NCBI GenBank assembly: GCA_963776195.1
Contig: CAVZMO010000014.1
Coordinates: 146,607 to 210,606, forward strand
Reading direction: 5' to 3'
Length of the DNA stretch: 64,000 nt
Source: CAVZMO01 sp963776195
GTDB taxonomy: Bacteria > Nitrospirota > Thermodesulfovibrionia > Thermodesulfovibrionales > SM23-35
The notes beneath the pieces were generated by a model. It searched no databases, was not told where the DNA came from, and saw nothing but the letters and a program-made list of their open reading frames with translations. Both the position numbers and the translations under genes were made by a program. Positions 1-8,304 of this stretch are shown here, one piece after another; positions within the stretch are counted from its first letter, which is position 1, and every line of letters starts with the position of its first letter.

Positions 1-615
1 CTTTATCGCTTCGATCGCCGTATCTACGGAGGCATAAGCCGTAATCATAATGACCTGGGTATCGGGGTATCTTGTCCTGGTCTTTTCAAGGATGTCGATC
101 CCGCTAATCTTCTCCATCCTGAGGTCGGTCAGTACGATATCAAAATCCGATGCCTCCAGTTTTTTGATTGCTTCTACGCCATCGACCGCGGTGACTACGG
201 TATACTCTTCTTTGATCAATATATGTTCTAAATTTTTTCTCGCAATTTCCTCATCGTCCACAACAAGTATGCGGGGTTTTCTGTTCATCACCAGGATCTT
301 CACAGCCAAATGCTCAAGGATCCTCTCCTTGACCTCGCGCAGGCCATAATGTCTTTCATTCAAAACCCTCCCGGCCCTTTCGAGGTCAAGATTGTCGGGA
401 GTTTTCTTGTTCCATGGAAGGCTGACGAGATAATCAATATAAGTAAGCCCTATAGTATATTCCGCTGTTGCCGGACTCGTCTTGGACAGCATATCGAGTT
501 CCTTCTCTGCTATCTGTTGGACATTGGAAGGCATGTTCGCAGAGATTATTTTTTGGCGGAACTCCTCCACAATTGCGGTCTGTTGTTTTTCTTCGCTTTT
601 TTTAAATATATTCAC
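1..615 (-). CDS. Lon helical segment fused to response-regulator receiver domain (partial, 3' end outside window)
   Basis: The frame runs leftwards from a GTG at 615 off the window edge, with 205 residues visible. Residues about 15-105 resemble the helical segment that precedes the AAA+ module of Lon protease (YIDYLVSLPWNK, then HYGLREVKERILEHLAV). Where Lon continues into its P-loop, this protein changes to a receiver domain from about residue 115 (RILVVDDEE, phosphoacceptor Asp in DIVLTDLRM, Thr in MITAY). No ATPase or peptidase part is visible. The GTG is chosen because an in-frame stop lies two codons upstream and a GGTGA-like ribosome site precedes it. The gene diverges from the operon starting at 992, so it may share its control region. 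I infer a phosphorylatable signalling protein, perhaps a partner of the kinase at 3828. What follows the receiver cannot be seen. Confidence 0.8.
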   Translation of the reverse strand, partial: MNIFKKSEEKQQTAIVEEFRQKIISANMPSNVQQIAEKELDMLSKTSPATAEYTIGLTYIDYLVSLPWNKKTPDNLDLERAGRVLNERHYGLREVKERILEHLAVKILVMNRKPRILVVDDEEIARKNLEHILIKEEYTVVTAVDGVEAIKKLEASDFDIVLTDLRMEKISGIDILEKTRTRYPDTQVIMITAYASVDTAIEAIK

Positions 616-770
616 TGCTCACCCGCAGACAGGCATCTTTCATGCCGTCGACCAAACTGACGCACTGTTTGCCCAATGATCTTCTTTCAATAATAAGATA
701 ACAATTTATTCTTTGACTAAGCAAATAATTACACACAGTAAGCGTATTCTTAGGCTAATTTTCACAATCG

Positions 771-803
771 TTGCAGTTTGCAATTGCATTCCGTCAAATG
801 CAA
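771..803. promoter_or_regulatory. Palindromic sites upstream of the sigma-54 promoter (first cluster)
   Basis: Positions 771-783 read TTGCA-gtt-TGCAA, a 5-bp inverted repeat. It is immediately followed at 784-803 by TTGCATT-N6-AATGCAA, a 7-bp inverted repeat. The same TTGCA-N3-TGCAA arrangement recurs at 856-868, 85 bp downstream, close to eight helical turns. Position and symmetry suit upstream activating sequences for the sigma-54 activator encoded at 5406. They could equally serve the divergent gene ending its 5' side at 615. The binding protein is inferred. Confidence 0.5.
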
Positions 804-855
804 CAATACGGGAAACACCTGAGAATACCGATATATAGCCACCCGCAATTTAGCA

Positions 856-868
856 TTGCAAATTGCAA
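856..868. promoter_or_regulatory. Second TTGCA-N3-TGCAA palindrome
   Basis: TTGCA-aat-TGCAA is a perfect 5-bp inverted repeat with a 3-nt centre, matching the half-sites and spacing of 771-783. It lies about 70 bp upstream of the -24 element at 937. Apart from these sites and the promoter, the 376-bp gap between 615 and 992 shows no gene. Confidence 0.5.
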
Positions 869-936
869 CACATCTATTGTGGCAGCAAAACTAAAAAATA
901 CCCAATAAAACCAATAGGCTGCTATCGAAATCCGCA

Positions 937-952
937 TGGCACGGAAATTGGT
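937..952 (+). promoter_or_regulatory. Sigma-54 (-24/-12) promoter for the 992-6773 operon
   Basis: The sequence TGGCACGGAAATTGGT matches the sigma-54 consensus TGGCACG-N4-TTGCW except for G in place of C in the -12 element. The two GG/GC dinucleotide positions are correctly spaced, with 10 bases between. The start site would fall near 963, leaving about 30 bases before the ATG at 992. The operon itself encodes a sigma-54 activator, which supports the call. Confidence 0.65.
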
Positions 953-991
953 TAATAGATATTCGTAGGTCGAAAATCTGAGGGATCATAG

Positions 992-1486
992 ATGAATAAA
1001 AAAAGAGAGAATATGAGACAGATCATGAACAAGTTTGAGGACATAATGTCGGCTGTGGCCTTTGCGGAAGAGGGTGATTTCGATACCGCAAAGAAGGTGC
1101 TTACGGCGAGACACAGGATATTGCTTGTCCTGACGGGACTGGAAACCGATATGAAAGCGGCATCATATGCCTTGAACATATCGGAACGGATAGACGCGGT
1201 AATCGAGATTCTCTACATCAAACAAGGGAAAAACGCAGATTTTTTTCTAGAGCGGTATCTCGGAGAACTGAAAGCGAAAGGGATTGAGTACCACCTGACA
1301 AAAGGAGAAGGCGCCATAAAGGACGAGATCATCAAGTTCACGGACAAGATGAGCGACATTCAATTCGTTGTCATCGATTCACAGGATTTGAGTATCGAAT
1401 GTAAAAAGGAGGAAGGGGCGGTTCTCCACGGATGGGAAGGCCTGGAATGTCCTCTCGTTCTGGTCTCGGGCTTGGCAAAGACTTAA
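992..1486 (+). CDS. Usp-like protein with N-terminal helical extension
   Basis: This 164-residue protein has a charged N-terminal stretch with the segment IMSAVAFAEEGDFDTAKK, then a universal-stress-protein-like alpha/beta fold beginning at RILLVLTGLETD. The ATP-binding glycine motif typical of UspA is not evident near the C-terminus (WEGLECPLVLVSG keeps only the last strand). A paralogue at 6873 shares the FAE...TA segment but places it inside the domain rather than before it. The ATG at 992 is preceded by TGAGGGA at good spacing. It is the first gene of the putative sigma-54 operon. The biochemical role is unknown; a stress or signalling function is inferred. Confidence 0.75.
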   Translation: MNKKRENMRQIMNKFEDIMSAVAFAEEGDFDTAKKVLTARHRILLVLTGLETDMKAASYALNISERIDAVIEILYIKQGKNADFFLERYLGELKAKGIEYHLTKGEGAIKDEIIKFTDKMSDIQFVVIDSQDLSIECKKEEGAVLHGWEGLECPLVLVSGLAKT

Positions 1487-1510
1487 ACAACCTTAATAAA
1501 GGAGGGCATT

Positions 1511-1834
1511 ATGGCAAACGATTATGGAAAACCGAAGAAAAAACCTGTTGGCAAGCTGATTTTATTCGGGATATTGTCAACGGCGCTGTACGCGGCAATG
1601 TTTGGATATCAGGGCACTATCATGGCGTATTTCACAAGAGGCAGTTGGTATGCTGCACTTCCGATCGCGACTGCTTTTCTGATCTCTTTCGTGCACGGCG
1701 GGTTCACGGGACATTTCTGGTCGGTGTTAGGTATCGAGGCGACCAGAAAGTCACTGAAGCCGAGGCCTGAGGTCGTACGTCCCGACAGAAGAGAACGTCC
1801 GCAGCCGCAACCTCGTTTAAGAGCAAGAGTATAA
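1511..1834 (+). CDS. Small two-helix membrane protein
   Basis: This is a 107-residue protein with a lysine-rich N-terminus, two hydrophobic helices (about residues 16-36 and 45-65) and an Arg/Pro-rich cytoplasmic tail. A strong AAAGGAGGG ribosome site precedes the ATG. It lies 24 bp after the Usp-like gene and 18 bp before the TauE exporter, so co-translation is likely. I do not recognise a named family. Its position suggests an accessory subunit of the exporter, which is inference. Confidence 0.75.
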   Translation: MANDYGKPKKKPVGKLILFGILSTALYAAMFGYQGTIMAYFTRGSWYAALPIATAFLISFVHGGFTGHFWSVLGIEATRKSLKPRPEVVRPDRRERPQPQPRLRARV

Positions 1835-1852
1835 AGGGAGGAGGGATATGAT

Positions 1853-2899
1853 ATGCATGACACAGCTCAGGTAGTATCTAATTTCATTGATTTGAACTTG
1901 ATGTACGTACTGTATTTGTTCATTGTGGGCTTTATCGGGGGACTTGTGAGTGGCTTTATCGGCTCAGGCGGAGCGTTTGTCCTCACACCGGGAATGATGA
2001 GCATAGGGGTACCGGGTCTTGTGGCGGTGGCGAGCAATATGTGCCACAAGTTTCCGAAGGCGTTGGTCGGTGCAATAAAGCGTGCTAAATACGGTCAGGT
2101 GGATGTCAAAATGGGGATCGTCTTCGGCGTCTTTGCCGAAGCAGGGGTGTTCTACGGAGCTCACATCCAGGAAAGCATAAAAAAGGCATTCGGTGAAGCA
2201 GGTTCCAATCTCTATGTGAGTGTTGCCTTTGTCGTTGTTCTGGCGGTTGTGGGAGGGCTCGTTCTCAAGGATGCCGTGAAAACGTACAGATTGGGTAAGA
2301 CGGATGATGAGGAAAAGGTATCAAATATAGCCAAGTGGGTGCAGTCCGTGAATATTCCGGGGACAATGATGTATTTCAGATGCCTGAAGACGAAGATTTC
2401 GGTGCTTTTCATTATTCCCCTTGCTTTTGCGACGGGAATGCTGGCAGCCACTATTGCGGTAGGAGGATTTATAGGCGTCCCTTCAATGATTTACGTGCTA
2501 GGCGCGCCAAGTCTTATGGCGTCGGCCACAGAACTGGTTGTTGCATTTGTTATGGGGCTTGGCGGTTCGTTTAAATATGCCCTCCACGGCCTCGTTGATA
2601 TAAGGCTGGCCGCTATCATCCTCGCAGGTTCGCTCTTCGGGATCCAGTTGGGCGCTATCGGGACTACATATGTTAAACCATTTATGATAAAGTTCGTTAT
2701 GGGTCTCATCATGGTAACCGTTCTTTTCAGCCGTGCCCTGATGGTACCCGTGTATCTGGCACAGTTAGGCCTGATAAACGCCTTGAGTGAAACTGCCGTT
2801 AAAGTACTTGAAAAGCTCGAGTTTCGCTATCATGGCATTTGCCCTTCTCATGGGAGCCTTTATAGTTCTGAGAGCCATGTGGCAGGGACGCCGTGCTGA
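1853..2899 (+). CDS. TauE/SafE-family sulfite/anion exporter (probable frameshift near C-terminus)
   Basis: This polytopic protein has the TauE/SafE pattern of two related hydrophobic halves, each with a glycine-rich start (FIGGLVSGFIGSGGAF; ATIAVGGFIGVPSM). The family moves small sulfonates, sulfite or other anions across the inner membrane; the substrate here is unknown. The open frame ends at 2899 in an implausible tail. In another frame, a natural ending (FAIMAFALLMGAFIVLRAMW and a charged tail) runs to a stop at 2943-2945, 2 bp before the next gene. Removing one A from the run near 2811 joins the two, so the intact gene probably spans 1853-2945. RBS GGGAGGAGGG precedes the ATG. Confidence 0.85.
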   Translation: MHDTAQVVSNFIDLNLMYVLYLFIVGFIGGLVSGFIGSGGAFVLTPGMMSIGVPGLVAVASNMCHKFPKALVGAIKRAKYGQVDVKMGIVFGVFAEAGVFYGAHIQESIKKAFGEAGSNLYVSVAFVVVLAVVGGLVLKDAVKTYRLGKTDDEEKVSNIAKWVQSVNIPGTMMYFRCLKTKISVLFIIPLAFATGMLAATIAVGGFIGVPSMIYVLGAPSLMASATELVVAFVMGLGGSFKYALHGLVDIRLAAIILAGSLFGIQLGAIGTTYVKPFMIKFVMGLIMVTVLFSRALMVPVYLAQLGLINALSETAVKVLEKLEFRYHGICPSHGSLYSSESHVAGTPC

Positions 2900-2947
2900 A
2901 CGTGAAATGATCAGACAAGAGGCTTTGGAAGAGGTGAATATTTAACC

Positions 2948-3802
2948 ATGGGAAGATACAGAAAGATTCTCGTAGCTGTTGACGGCTCGGAACAGAGCCT
3001 GCACGCATTAAAGGAATCCCTTAAGATGGCGGTCGACGAAAAGTGCTGGGTAACCGTTGTTTCAGTTGCGGCACGTTATGAAGGCGACCTCAGTGCGGTG
3101 TGGGTGAACAATATCAGGGAGTCTATGAAAGCGCCCTGTCAAGCAGCTATTTCGGAGGCTAAAAGGATAGCAGAGGAGCAAAGGGTAACGATTAAGACCG
3201 TCTGCGAAGAGGGCGATATATATGAGAGGATCGTGGACCTTGCCGACGCGGAGAACTGTGACCTCATAGTAATGGGAAGGAAAGGCCGCGGCCAGATAGA
3301 AAAGGCGCTTATCGGGAGCGTAACCGCAAGGGTTATCGGTCACACCCGCAGGGACGTCCTTGTAGTGCCTGAGAATTCATCAATAGGGTGGAAGAAAATT
3401 CTTTTGGCCACTGACGGCTCGAAATACAGCCAGCCCGCAATAGGCAAGGCCATAGAATTCGCCAAATCCTACGGGAGCGAATTACAGGTAATCTCCGTTG
3501 TCGACGTGACGGAAGATTTTTTTGCCCAGGCGCCGAAAGCGTTCGAAGATCTTATAAACAAGGCGAAGGATTTGGTTGAGGATATAAAAAGAAAAGCGGG
3601 CGCGGAAGGAATCAGGGCCGAAGGCCTTGTGAGGGAAGGAGAGGCGTATAAGGTTATTGTAGAAATTTCAAGAAAACAGGAGGTGGACGGGATAATAATG
3701 GGAAGCCACGGCCGCACGGGACTGAGGAGATTGCTCATGGGCAGTGTTACGGAAAAAGTTATCGGCCATGCGCCGTGCCCTGTGCTTGTGGTCAAGGAAT
3801 AA
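2948..3802 (+). CDS. Tandem-domain universal stress protein
   Basis: The 284 residues form two consecutive UspA domains, about 1-140 and 145-284. Each ends with the ATP-binding signature G-2x-G-9x-G-S/T (MGRKGRGQIEKALIGSVT; MGSHGRTGLRRLLMGSVT) and a final hydrophobic strand (VLVV). Such proteins bind ATP and act in the cytoplasm during stress, often through an associated transporter. It follows the exporter directly, which suggests that it regulates or reports on that exporter. It is similar in design to the tandem protein at 9094. Confidence 0.92.
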   Translation: MGRYRKILVAVDGSEQSLHALKESLKMAVDEKCWVTVVSVAARYEGDLSAVWVNNIRESMKAPCQAAISEAKRIAEEQRVTIKTVCEEGDIYERIVDLADAENCDLIVMGRKGRGQIEKALIGSVTARVIGHTRRDVLVVPENSSIGWKKILLATDGSKYSQPAIGKAIEFAKSYGSELQVISVVDVTEDFFAQAPKAFEDLINKAKDLVEDIKRKAGAEGIRAEGLVREGEAYKVIVEISRKQEVDGIIMGSHGRTGLRRLLMGSVTEKVIGHAPCPVLVVKE

Positions 3803-3827
3803 AAATTCCGGCAGCACCGAATGTCAC

Positions 3828-5403
3828 ATGTCACTCAAGAAAAAAATAACTCTCAGCTTTCTCATCAGCGTATTCATTATCGTATTGCTCGCCGCGTTTG
3901 AATATATAAACTTCATTGAAATCAAAAAGGAAATACGGGTTATCGAGTTTACCGACACCGTAAGAAACAAATCTCTCCAGATCAGAAGACACGAGAAAAA
4001 CTATTTTCTAAAGTATTCAAAGGCAAAAGAAGAGTCAGAGGCCGTCCATAAATATCTCTATGAACTGAACAGCATCATGAACGAGGGCTCTTTCGCCGAT
4101 AGGGTCCTTGTGCGCGATCTGAAGGCCAGTATCAAGGAATATGAGCAAAATTTCAACACGATAGAATTGCTTGCGAGAGATCTGTCGGGTGAATTTGAGG
4201 AGATAAAGACCTCTCATTCGAAATGGAGCGAATTGTTTCCTCTTATTGAAGCGATTTTAATAGAGCATCCTCTCCAGGGGATTGCATTGCTTGAAAAGTC
4301 ATTTTCGCTGCCGGCAGAAAACAGCCTCATGTCGGGACTGAAAGAACTCGACTCCCATATAGACACGCTCAGAAAAAACGGAGAAGATATTCTTACCATC
4401 TCCGAAGAACTTGACAGAAACGCAAGGGAACAGGTGGAGAAGACGATTCGAATGATCACAATTCGCAATCTTTATATTTTTGCCTCTCTTTTTTATTACG
4501 GGGGTGGGAACAATAATTTTTTTTAACAGAGATGTTGTGAAGCGGCTTAAAGCTTTAATCGAGGTCGTGGAAAAAACGGGAAAAGGCAGTTTCTCAAAGG
4601 TGGCCCTTACTCAGGGAAAATGGAGCGGCAATGACGAGGTGGTGACTTTGATCGAAAAGTTCAATGAAATGGAAGAACAGCTTGCCCAAAGGGAAGAGGA
4701 ACTGGAGAAAAAAAATAAGGAACTTTTCCAGAACAAAAAACTGGCTGCCATCGGGACATTGGCGTCCGGAGTAGCCCATGAGCTGAACAACCCTCTCAAC
4801 AACATCTACATTTCCACGCAGGTATTGGCCAGTGAAGTGGGAGACGCCTGTCCTTCAAGCATAAAGGAGGTTGTGACCGATATTCGGAGTCAGACGCTCA
4901 GGGTGAAGGGCATCGTGGGTGATCTGCTCGAGTTTGCCCGTGGGAGAAAGCCGCAGATGCAAGAGACGGATTTATGCGAGCTCATTGCCAATGCGTATAA
5001 ACTTATCGGCAACTCCATCAATGCGGAAAAAGTGAGGTTCATGCTGGATTCCAGCGCCAGCCGGGTAGCTGTTCATGCAGACCCTGAACTGATGGAACGG
5101 GCTTTTATCAACCTGTTTACGAATGCTGTTGATGCCATGTCGGGAGAGGGCAATTTAACGGTAAAGGTAATAGGGGGAGAGGACTTTGTAACGATAAAAG
5201 TGTCGGATACGGGAAAGGGAATGTCAGGCGAAGCCATGGAAAAGATCTTCGAACCTTTCTATACGACAAAGGATAAAGGCACGGGCCTCGGACTCGCCAT
5301 TGTCTTTAAAATAATAAATAAACATAACGGAAGGATAACTATTCAAAGTGAAGAAGGTAAAGGCACCACATTTACCATTACCCTTCCGAAAGGTTCGGAA
5401 TAA
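3828..5403 (+). CDS. Membrane sensor histidine kinase, NtrB-like (frameshifted at about 4478)
   Basis: The protein starts MSLKKKITLSF at 3828, with one transmembrane helix (about 8-26), an extracytoplasmic helical sensor of about 190 residues, a second helix, a short HAMP-like linker and coiled coil, then a kinase core. The H-box is GVAHELNNPLNN, the N-box NLFTNAVDAM, G1 DTGKGM, F-box FEPFYTTK and G2 GTGLGLAI. Two frames meet inside the second transmembrane helix. Dropping one T of the run at 4476-4481 restores continuity, giving about 525 residues. It lies 2 bp before the sigma-54 activator, so they form a two-component pair. Signal unknown. The indel may be a sequencing error. Confidence 0.88.
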
Positions 5404-5405
5404 GT

Positions 5406-6773
5406 ATGGGTTTTAAGATATTGATAGCAGAGGATGAAGAGATAACGTTAAAGCATCTCCTTTCTACTCTGAAGAAAGAGGGGTACGAAGTATCCGGTGT
5501 CGGTGACGGACGTATGGCTCTTGAAAGCATGGAAAAAGAGGATTTCGATCTCCTCATCGCTGATATAAAGATGCCGGCGCTCACCGGGATAGACCTCCTG
5601 GAGAAAATTAAAGAGAAGGACCTCGAAATAGAGGTAATAATCATGACCGGCTACGGCAGCATCGATTCCGCCGTGGGCGCCATGAAAAAGGGCGCCTATG
5701 ATTATATTACGAAACCCTTTGACCTTGACGAACTGCTTTTAAAAGTCAGGAAAATCTTTGAAGAGAAAGCTCTGAAGAAAGAAATCATAGCGTTAAAGAC
5801 ATCTTTGGGGACGAACAAAAAGATCTCCGGTATCGCTAAGAGTGAAAACATGAAGAAGATTTTCGACCTTATAGGGAACATCAGCGACTCCGATTGCGAC
5901 GTTCTCTTGACCGGAGAAAGCGGTGTCGGCAAAAGCCTTATTGCCAGACTGATCCATTCGATCAGCCGAAGAAAAGAGAGATCCTTCCTTTCAATAAACT
6001 GCGCCACCTTCACGGAGAATCTCCTCACCAGTGAATTGTTCGGTCATGAAAGAGGGGCATTTACCGGGGCAATCACCGCGAAGCAGGGGCTCCTGGAAAT
6101 CGCTGATACCGGCACCGTTTTTCTTGATGAGATTTCAGAAATATCCACGAGTCTGCAGGCTAAATTGCTTCACGTGATAGAAGAGGGCGAATTTTTCAGG
6201 GTCGGCGGTACAAAGCCGATAAAGGTCGATGTGAGGTTTATCGCTGCTACCAACCAGAACATAAATGCCCTCATGTCCCAGGGGAAATTCAGAGAGGACC
6301 TGTATTACCGTTTGAATGTAATGGAAATATACGTCCCGCCTTTAAGGGAGCGGAGGGAGGACATCGAACCTCTCAGCAAATATTTTCTCCAAAAGCATCT
6401 TCCGAAATCCAATAAAAAAATTTCAGGTTTTACTCCGGCAGCGCTTGATATTTTATGTGGCTATAGTTTTCCGGGCAATGTCAGGGAACTGGAAAATATC
6501 GTGGAAAGGGCGATAATTCTTGAAAAAGGCCCCCGTATTACAGACGAGAGTCTGCCTCAGAACTTGCAATTGTTCTCTGTTGAAACGCTTTTACCGGGTA
6601 AGATCAAATCGATAGATGTGCTGAACAGAGAATATGCTGAAAAGGTAGTTGAAATGCTTGGCGGTAATAAATCAAAGGCCGCGGACATCCTGGGCATATC
6701 AAGAACGAGCCTCTGGAGAATTCTCAAAGAAGACCAGCGTTCACCAGTGTTCAAAACTGAAACAGCAGATTAA
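5406..6773 (+). CDS. Sigma-54-dependent response regulator (NtrC/AtoC family)
   Basis: The 455-residue protein has a receiver domain (phosphoacceptor Asp53 in LLIADIKMP, Lys103 in YITKPF), an AAA+ domain with Walker A GESGVGKS (170-177), the sigma-54 contact loop GAFTGA (217-222) and Walker B GTVFLDEI (around 241), and a C-terminal Fis-type helix-turn-helix (about 415-440, NKSKAADILGISRTSLWRIL). It activates open-complex formation by sigma-54 RNA polymerase after phosphorylation. Its gene ends the first operon. The sigma-54-type elements at 937 and 6818 are its natural candidate targets, making the first operon autoregulated. Target assignment is inference. Confidence 0.96.
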   Translation: MGFKILIAEDEEITLKHLLSTLKKEGYEVSGVGDGRMALESMEKEDFDLLIADIKMPALTGIDLLEKIKEKDLEIEVIIMTGYGSIDSAVGAMKKGAYDYITKPFDLDELLLKVRKIFEEKALKKEIIALKTSLGTNKKISGIAKSENMKKIFDLIGNISDSDCDVLLTGESGVGKSLIARLIHSISRRKERSFLSINCATFTENLLTSELFGHERGAFTGAITAKQGLLEIADTGTVFLDEISEISTSLQAKLLHVIEEGEFFRVGGTKPIKVDVRFIAATNQNINALMSQGKFREDLYYRLNVMEIYVPPLRERREDIEPLSKYFLQKHLPKSNKKISGFTPAALDILCGYSFPGNVRELENIVERAIILEKGPRITDESLPQNLQLFSVETLLPGKIKSIDVLNREYAEKVVEMLGGNKSKAADILGISRTSLWRILKEDQRSPVFKTETAD

Positions 6774-6817
6774 CCCTCCGAAGTTACTTTATCCTTCCAA
6801 ATCAATAACTTAGCATC

Positions 6818-6833
6818 AGGCACCTTTGTTGCT
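6818..6833 (+). promoter_or_regulatory. Sigma-54 (-24/-12) promoter for the 6873-10493 operon
   Basis: AGGCACCTTTGTTGCT has the invariant GG (819-820) and GC (831-832) separated by exactly 10 bases and agrees with TGGCACG-N4-TTGCW at most positions. The start site would be near 6844, with the ATG of the next gene at 6873. It sits directly downstream of the sigma-54 activator gene, so the second operon has its own promoter. Confidence 0.7.
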
Positions 6834-6872
6834 CTCCTGTCTGTAGATTACGACAAGGAGGCAAGAACAAAT

Positions 6873-7367
6873 ATGAAGAAAAAGCTTTTATTCGTCACCT
6901 ATTTCGATGAGCGCCCCGATGAAGGTCTCTCATATGTCATTGAACTCGCAAAGGTGATGAATGAAGATCTGATGATTTTTCTACTCAGGAAGCGGATGCT
7001 TTCCGGAAAAGTCGACGATCTGATGACCGCAGTCACCTTTGCAGAAGCCAACGAACCTGAAACAGCGAGACGGACAGTTGCTGAAGAGCATAAAAAATCA
7101 GATGCGAATCTTGACCGGAAACTCGTCGGTATTTTCGGAATGTGCCGGGAATCAGGGATTAGGGTTGATGTCTATTCTTCGAGGGCGGACGCCGTTTCGT
7201 CTATAGAAGAGTATTTTAAGCACAGAAATGGAATCGATATAGTCCTGCTGGGCCCGAATATCACCGACTACAGTAATCTTACCCAAAGAAAACTGAAAAG
7301 GCTTTCAGATACAGTCGCAAGGCCGATAGTCACCATAGCCAGACAGGCATCTGCCGCATCAATTTAA
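6873..7367 (+). CDS. Usp-like protein, paralogue of the gene at 992
   Basis: This 164-residue protein begins with a Usp-like beta strand (KKLLFVTYFDE) and carries the segment DLMTAVTFAEANEPETARR, clearly related to IMSAVAFAEEGDFDTAKK of the first operon's leading gene. A later LLGPNITDY stretch sits where the nucleotide loop would be, but the classical glycine motif is absent. It opens the second operon just as its paralogue opens the first. RBS AAGGAGG lies 11 bases upstream. Function unknown. Confidence 0.75.
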   Translation: MKKKLLFVTYFDERPDEGLSYVIELAKVMNEDLMIFLLRKRMLSGKVDDLMTAVTFAEANEPETARRTVAEEHKKSDANLDRKLVGIFGMCRESGIRVDVYSSRADAVSSIEEYFKHRNGIDIVLLGPNITDYSNLTQRKLKRLSDTVARPIVTIARQASAASI

Positions 7368-7386
7368 GAAAAGGAGGGGAATTTTT

Positions 7387-8304
7387 ATGTATCTTTACCT
7401 GCCGGTTGCACTGACCAGTATTAACATTTTGATCCCCGTTGGTCTTGGTCTGGTTGTCGGCCTTCTATCAGGCCTCTTTGGAGTAGGAGGGGGATTTTTG
7501 ATGACGCCGATTTTGATCATGTTCGGCATTCCGTCTACGGTTGCGGCTGCCACGGACTCAAACCAGATCGTCGCTGCCTCAGTTTCCGGTACATATGCAC
7601 ACTGGAGAGTCGGCAACGTCGATTTCAAGATGGGGCTTTATCTTCTTCTGGGAGGATTTTTCGGAGGACTTCTCGGCGTTGAAGGAATAAAGATTCTCAG
7701 GGCGATGGGGAATGCGGATTTTGTGATCAAGATAACCTACGTCCTGATGCTCGGCATCATAGGAGCGTATATGTTCATCGAGAGCCTTCAGAGTATGCGG
7801 AAAAGAAACCCGGAAGAGGCCAAGGAAGAAAAAGATTCTAGAGTTGCAATGTTGCTTAGGTCTCTGCCTTTACAGACACATTTCGAAAAGTCAGGGGTCA
7901 CTCATTCCGCCTTGGTACCCATAATTCTCGGGGGTTTTGTGGGGGTACTTGCAGCAATAATGGGTGTTGGCGGCGGTTTCCTGATGGTGCCCGTGATGTT
8001 TTATATATTGAAGATGCCCATGCATGTGATCGTAGGCACAAGCCTTTTTCAGATTCTCTTTACCTGTATTGAGGTCACGTTTCTCCAATCTTATGCAAAC
8101 CATACAGTCGATTTTATTCTTGCCGTACTGTTGCTGCTGGGATCGACCGTGGGGGCCCAGGTCGGCGCGGTCTTTGGTCGTAAATTAAAGGGGGACCAGC
8201 TCAAAATTCTTCTGGCGGTAATAGTTCTCGCCGTTACCGTAAAAATAGTCTTTGAACTGACATTAAGTCCGTCATTACTTTTATCACAAGGAGGGGGTCA
8301 CTAA
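7387..8304 (+). CDS. TauE/SafE-family exporter
   Basis: The 305-residue integral membrane protein has about eight hydrophobic helices in two homologous halves (GLLSGLFGVGGGFLMTP and AAIMGVGGGFLMVPV), the family hallmark, with a charged cytoplasmic loop around residues 137-160. A strong AAAAGGAGGGGA ribosome site precedes the ATG. Its stop overlaps the start of the next gene by one base. It is closer to the family core than the exporter at 1853. Substrate probably a small anion or sulfur compound; not determinable from sequence. Confidence 0.92.
   Translation: MYLYLPVALTSINILIPVGLGLVVGLLSGLFGVGGGFLMTPILIMFGIPSTVAAATDSNQIVAASVSGTYAHWRVGNVDFKMGLYLLLGGFFGGLLGVEGIKILRAMGNADFVIKITYVLMLGIIGAYMFIESLQSMRKRNPEEAKEEKDSRVAMLLRSLPLQTHFEKSGVTHSALVPIILGGFVGVLAAIMGVGGGFLMVPVMFYILKMPMHVIVGTSLFQILFTCIEVTFLQSYANHTVDFILAVLLLLGSTVGAQVGAVFGRKLKGDQLKILLAVIVLAVTVKIVFELTLSPSLLLSQGGGH

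Noticed and set aside
4470..4500. Programmed frameshift in the histidine kinase
   Set aside because: There is no conserved slippery heptamer with stimulatory structure, and similar indels occur in many unrelated genes here.
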